Positions 5,444 through 7,992 of a stretch of DNA of 7,992 nucleotides are shown piece by piece (the stretch's first letter is position 1; each line of letters starts with the position of its first letter). Location of the stretch: contig JAEZXW010000046.1 in NCBI GenBank assembly GCA_023419515.1, positions 1-7,992 of the forward strand, written 5' to 3'. The stretch comes from Actinomycetes bacterium. GTDB lineage: Bacteria; Actinomycetota; Coriobacteriia; Coriobacteriales; JAEZXW01. The position numbers and the translations under genes were made by a program. The notes below the pieces were generated by a model that searched no databases, was not told where the DNA came from, and saw nothing but the letters and a program-made list of their open reading frames with translations.

Positions 5444-6676
5444 ATGAAATGTCACCAGGTTTGTGTAAAAGACCAGCTCAAGAAGACCCTTGCGATCGCT
5501 GGCGCAGGGATGGTTGTGCTGTGTTTCACCGTTCCATTAATGACAGGGTGTTCAGCTGACCTACCCGATCCGCTGCGCAAGTTGACTCAAAGCGCGGCAG
5601 ATCAGGAAAAGGTGGGCATGATCAAGGTTAACAACACGGCAATCAGCGAAGATCAGATCAATGCATACCAGCAGATCATTCGCCTATCTCGCGGGTTGGG
5701 CTCAGATAATAAGCCTTGGGATGTTTTCAAGAGTGAAAACCCCGATATGGCAAATCAGATCTACCGCGAGGTTGTTCAGACGTTGATCATTCATGCTCTT
5801 GTTGAGCAGCAGGCTCAAGCACAGGGCATTACGGTTGATGATGCGCAGATCGATACGATGATTTCGTCGCTCAAGTCGAGCTATCCAAGTGAGGAGTCGT
5901 GGAAGGCGGCGCTTTCGCAGAGTGGCTATGATGAGAAGAGCTATCGTGAGGCGGTGCGAAACTCGTATCTCAACGATGCGCTTAAAGAAGCCGTGGTCAA
6001 GGCGCCTGAGCCAACACAGGATGAGATCACGCAGTATATGAGAATCGTAGCTCCGCAGTATGCGGGCAAGCGGTCAAGTCATATTTTGTTTTCGCATGAT
6101 GACCTTGAAACAGCCGAAAAGGTTCATAAAGAGCTTGAGGCGGGCGCTGATTTTGCCGAGCTTGCTCAGCAGTATTCTTTGGATGGATCGGGTCAGAAGG
6201 GCGGTGATGTTGGCTGGGATTCGGTTCACACCTTTGTTTCTGAGTATCAAGATGCCTTGAACCAGCTTGCGGTGGGAGAGATTTCACCGGTCATAAGCTC
6301 TCGTTATGGTTATCACATCATTAAGTGCACTGATCAGTATGCGCCGGATACCTCAGCTGATCCGATTGAAAATCCGGTCAATATCAATGACATCCCTGAG
6401 GATATTTACAACAGCCTGCTCGAGATGATGAAGCGTCAATTGGCAACGGGTGCGTTTAACTCGTATTTGTATGGCCTTATAAAGGACGCTCAGATTGAGT
6501 TTTCTGATAAAAGCGAGCTAGCATTTGAGGATATCTTTGGCTCGCGCGAAGAGGTTGAAAAAAAGAGTAAGCATACCCTCGATATCGATGAAGCGGGGGA
6601 AGCCGCAGCTCAGGCCGCACATGAGGATCAAGCAGGAGTCGAGAGCGCTCAAGAAGGCGCGCAAGCGAGCGAATAG
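5444..6676 (+). CDS. Extracytoplasmic parvulin-type peptidyl-prolyl isomerase (PrsA/SurA-like foldase lipoprotein)
   Basis: The protein has 410 residues from ATG 5444. It starts with a basic n-region, a hydrophobic stretch at about 15-32 and the lipobox-like LMTGC with Cys36, so it is probably a lipoprotein on the outer membrane face. Residues 54-185 form a helical SurA_N-like chaperone region. Residues 209-297 are a parvulin (PpiC) rotamase domain with HILFSH, FAELAQQYS, GGDVGW and YGYHIIK motifs. A helical segment follows, then an Ala/Glu-rich acidic tail from about 370. The expected role is folding of exported proteins. An in-frame GTG at 5354 would add 30 residues and give an unusually long n-region. 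ATG 5444 has only a weak ribosome binding site (GAAAG), so the start is uncertain. It is 125 bases after typA on the same strand and may be co-transcribed. Confidence 0.88.
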   Translation: MKCHQVCVKDQLKKTLAIAGAGMVVLCFTVPLMTGCSADLPDPLRKLTQSAADQEKVGMIKVNNTAISEDQINAYQQIIRLSRGLGSDNKPWDVFKSENPDMANQIYREVVQTLIIHALVEQQAQAQGITVDDAQIDTMISSLKSSYPSEESWKAALSQSGYDEKSYREAVRNSYLNDALKEAVVKAPEPTQDEITQYMRIVAPQYAGKRSSHILFSHDDLETAEKVHKELEAGADFAELAQQYSLDGSGQKGGDVGWDSVHTFVSEYQDALNQLAVGEISPVISSRYGYHIIKCTDQYAPDTSADPIENPVNINDIPEDIYNSLLEMMKRQLATGAFNSYLYGLIKDAQIEFSDKSELAFEDIFGSREEVEKKSKHTLDIDEAGEAAAQAAHEDQAGVESAQEGAQASE

Positions 6677-6765
6677 GCAGGCGCTCACGTAAAGGTTTTT
6701 ACTACTGGCTCAGTCGTTTTGCGGCTCTGAGAGCGTTGTGCTTGAGGCGCTTTGCGAGCAGCGAT
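6677..6765. other. Convergent intergenic spacer without a clear terminator
   Basis: The stop codons of the foldase and TRIC-type genes face each other across 89 bases. Only short, imperfect stems are visible (for example CTCAG/CTGAG around 6708-6731) and none is followed by a convincing T run on either strand. Termination here may be Rho-dependent or use a structure I cannot recognise. Confidence 0.5.
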
Positions 6766-7779
6766 CTAATGCCGGCTCCATTCTGGTGTCGGCTCTGATG
6801 TCTGTTTTACCATCGGCTCTGGTTCTTGCTCTGATGTTGTTTTAAGCCCCTCATCAGCGGTTTCTTCGTTGTGAGGGTCAAGCATAACGACGACTACCTC
6901 AGGGGATGTCCCATCCTTATCAGAAAGTGCCTGCGCAATTGTCTCAACATCGAGTGGCTCGTCCTGGTCGACCGTGTGATGTAAAACGACGGTCTCCTTT
7001 TTGCTCATAAGCTGCTTTAACGGTCGTTTTACGTGGTGCGAAAGATCATATGGTCCTGGTGTTTGCCAGTTGTACTTGATCGAGAGCAGTCGTAGGGCGA
7101 GGGTAACCGCCACGCAGGCGATGCAAGCAACCGCTTTGATCACATGAAGCTCAACGAGCCCGACGTAGGTGATCGATCCTGCGATGCTTGCCACGGCATA
7201 GTAATTACTCTGCCTAAAAATTTGCGGAGTCTCGCCAAGACAAATATCGCGAAGTGCACCACCGCCAACTGCAGTTAGCACACCCATCAGGATACAAGGC
7301 AGGGTTGAATAGCCGTGCACCAGTGCTTTTTCTGCTCCTAGGAACGCAAACAAGCCAACCGAGATGATGTCGGCAATGATCATTGGCATGCGGTTTGACT
7401 CAAACAAGCCGCTAAAGTAAAAGACGAGCAGCGCGACAACAAAGCAGGTGATGACCGCAATGGGGTTGTCGAGCATGTAGACCGAGTTGGTCGGCATGAT
7501 CATATCGCGCAGTAAACCGCCGCCGAGTGCTGTGGCAAGCGCCAAAAAGCAGACGCCGATCCAGTCGAGCTTATTGAGACATCCGCGCAAGGCGCCGGCG
7601 ATTGCACCCATGACCGCTGCAAAGAGTTCGATGGCGACGGGTAGCGTAAAGTTTTGCGAGGTAATTGGTAGCGTGCTGATGAGGCTGTCTTGCACCGTTT
7701 GAATATCGAGGCTGGTAGCGAACGCCGTGAAGCTGGGCGTGGTGCCGACGGTATTGAGAATAGTGGTGACAAAATCCAT
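6766..7779 (-). CDS. TRIC/YicG-type (UPF0126, PF03458) membrane protein with long C-terminal tail
   Basis: The protein has 337 residues. Two homologous three-helix units carry the family signature, GGGLLRD at 86-92 and GGGALRD at 172-178, followed by a seventh helix. Membrane segments lie at about 46-64, 72-90, 106-124, 132-150, 159-175, 192-208 and 213-231. The family includes bacterial trimeric intracellular cation channels and the E. coli YicG protein reported as a glycine transporter, so the substrate here is undetermined. Typical members have about 200-230 residues. This one adds about 45 residues before the first helix and a roughly 100-residue hydrophilic tail (235-337) rich in Glu, Thr and Pro. 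ATG 7779 has AGAGG seven bases upstream, supporting the long N-terminus. It is convergent with the foldase gene, 89 bases between stop codons, with no clear terminator there. Confidence 0.88.
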   Translation of the reverse strand: MDFVTTILNTVGTTPSFTAFATSLDIQTVQDSLISTLPITSQNFTLPVAIELFAAVMGAIAGALRGCLNKLDWIGVCFLALATALGGGLLRDMIMPTNSVYMLDNPIAVITCFVVALLVFYFSGLFESNRMPMIIADIISVGLFAFLGAEKALVHGYSTLPCILMGVLTAVGGGALRDICLGETPQIFRQSNYYAVASIAGSITYVGLVELHVIKAVACIACVAVTLALRLLSIKYNWQTPGPYDLSHHVKRPLKQLMSKKETVVLHHTVDQDEPLDVETIAQALSDKDGTSPEVVVVMLDPHNEETADEGLKTTSEQEPEPMVKQTSEPTPEWSRH

Positions 7780-7860
7780 GACAGCGCCTCTTTACAAACA
7801 GCAACGTGCGGGCTTTAGTGTGCGAGAGTTCGGTGTGTTTATGCAAGTTAAAAATCACCC

Positions 7861-7890
7861 TCGACAGAATTACTAAATCATCGGTATACT
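7861..7890 (+). promoter_or_regulatory. Sigma-70 type promoter of tRNA-Ser
   Basis: TCGACA (7861-7866, five of six bases) and TATACT (7885-7890, five of six) are separated by 18 bases. Transcription would begin near 7897, about 13 bases before the tRNA. Confidence 0.65.
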
Positions 7891-7896
7891 TGCCAA
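7867..7896 (-). promoter_or_regulatory. Candidate divergent promoter of the TRIC-type gene
   Basis: On the minus strand TTGGCA (7896-7891) and TAATTC (7872-7867) are 18 bases apart, giving a leader of about 80 bases before ATG 7779. It lies almost entirely on top of the tRNA-Ser promoter on the other strand. The -10 match is modest, so this is tentative. Confidence 0.3.
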
Positions 7897-7909
7897 TACA
7901 CTCGTATGC

Positions 7910-7992
7910 GGAGAGATGTCCGAGCTGGCCGAAGGAGCACGATTGGAAATCGTGTAGGCGGTGTTGAGCCGTCTCTGGGGTTCAAATCCCCA
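7910..7992 (+). tRNA. tRNA-Ser (anticodon GGA), 3' end cut by the window
   Basis: The sequence begins GGAGAGATGTCCGAGCTGG. The anticodon stem is CACGA/TCGTG, the loop is TTGGAAA with GGA at 7945-7947, and a long variable arm (about 7955-7974) marks a class II tRNA. The T arm TGGGG-TTCAAAT-CCCCA ends exactly at the window edge, so the 3' acceptor strand and CCA are not visible. It decodes UCC/UCU. Confidence 0.93.

Noticed and set aside
1..7992. CRISPR array, insertion sequence, prophage or toxin-antitoxin module
   Set aside because: No regularly spaced repeats, transposase, integrase, phage structural gene or paired small genes of that kind are seen anywhere in the window.

Overview
The window looks like ordinary chromosomal sequence from an anaerobic actinobacterium of the class Coriobacteriia, most likely an Eggerthellales-type genome of moderate GC. 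This is an inference from three things: a short membrane-anchored multiheme cytochrome of the NapC/NirT/NrfH type with the MPSFCNAICH signature common in that group, a bifunctional-nuclease (DUF151) protein, and CCA-encoding tRNA genes. No mobile element, CRISPR array or phage gene is visible.

Layout. At the left edge the 5' part of a bifunctional-nuclease family gene runs leftward out of the window (1-403, minus). A spacer with a good sigma-70 promoter leads to tRNA-Ile(GAT) and tRNA-Ala(TGC), separated by a strong hairpin and ended by a clear intrinsic terminator. This is the pair usually found inside the 16S-23S rRNA spacer, here free-standing. About 500 bases of AT-rich non-coding DNA follow, with a hairpin, a short direct repeat, a candidate promoter and a 12-residue leader ORF with a strong ribosome binding site. 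These precede a 230-residue five-heme membrane cytochrome (1319-2011), which has its own terminator.

The middle holds three more plus-strand genes. They are a small J-domain protein with a C-terminal membrane hairpin (2231-2779), an unrecognised 142-residue acidic protein (2884-3312), and the ribosome-associated GTPase TypA/BipA (3474-5318). An extracytoplasmic parvulin-type peptidyl-prolyl isomerase lipoprotein follows (5444-6676). A convergent minus-strand gene (6766-7779) encodes a TRIC/YicG-type (UPF0126) membrane protein with an unusual hydrophilic C-terminal tail. The right edge carries a good promoter and a tRNA-Ser(GGA) cut off by the window end.

The genes do not form one pathway. 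They are mostly housekeeping: tRNAs, translation GTPase, protein folding inside and outside the membrane. One respiratory component, the cytochrome, is likely a menaquinol-to-periplasm electron carrier whose partner reductase is not in the window. No clear undescribed multi-gene system is present. The points most worth checking are the cytochrome's three different heme-motif spacings with its upstream leader ORF, the free-standing Ile/Ala tRNA pair, and the membrane-tethered J-domain protein.
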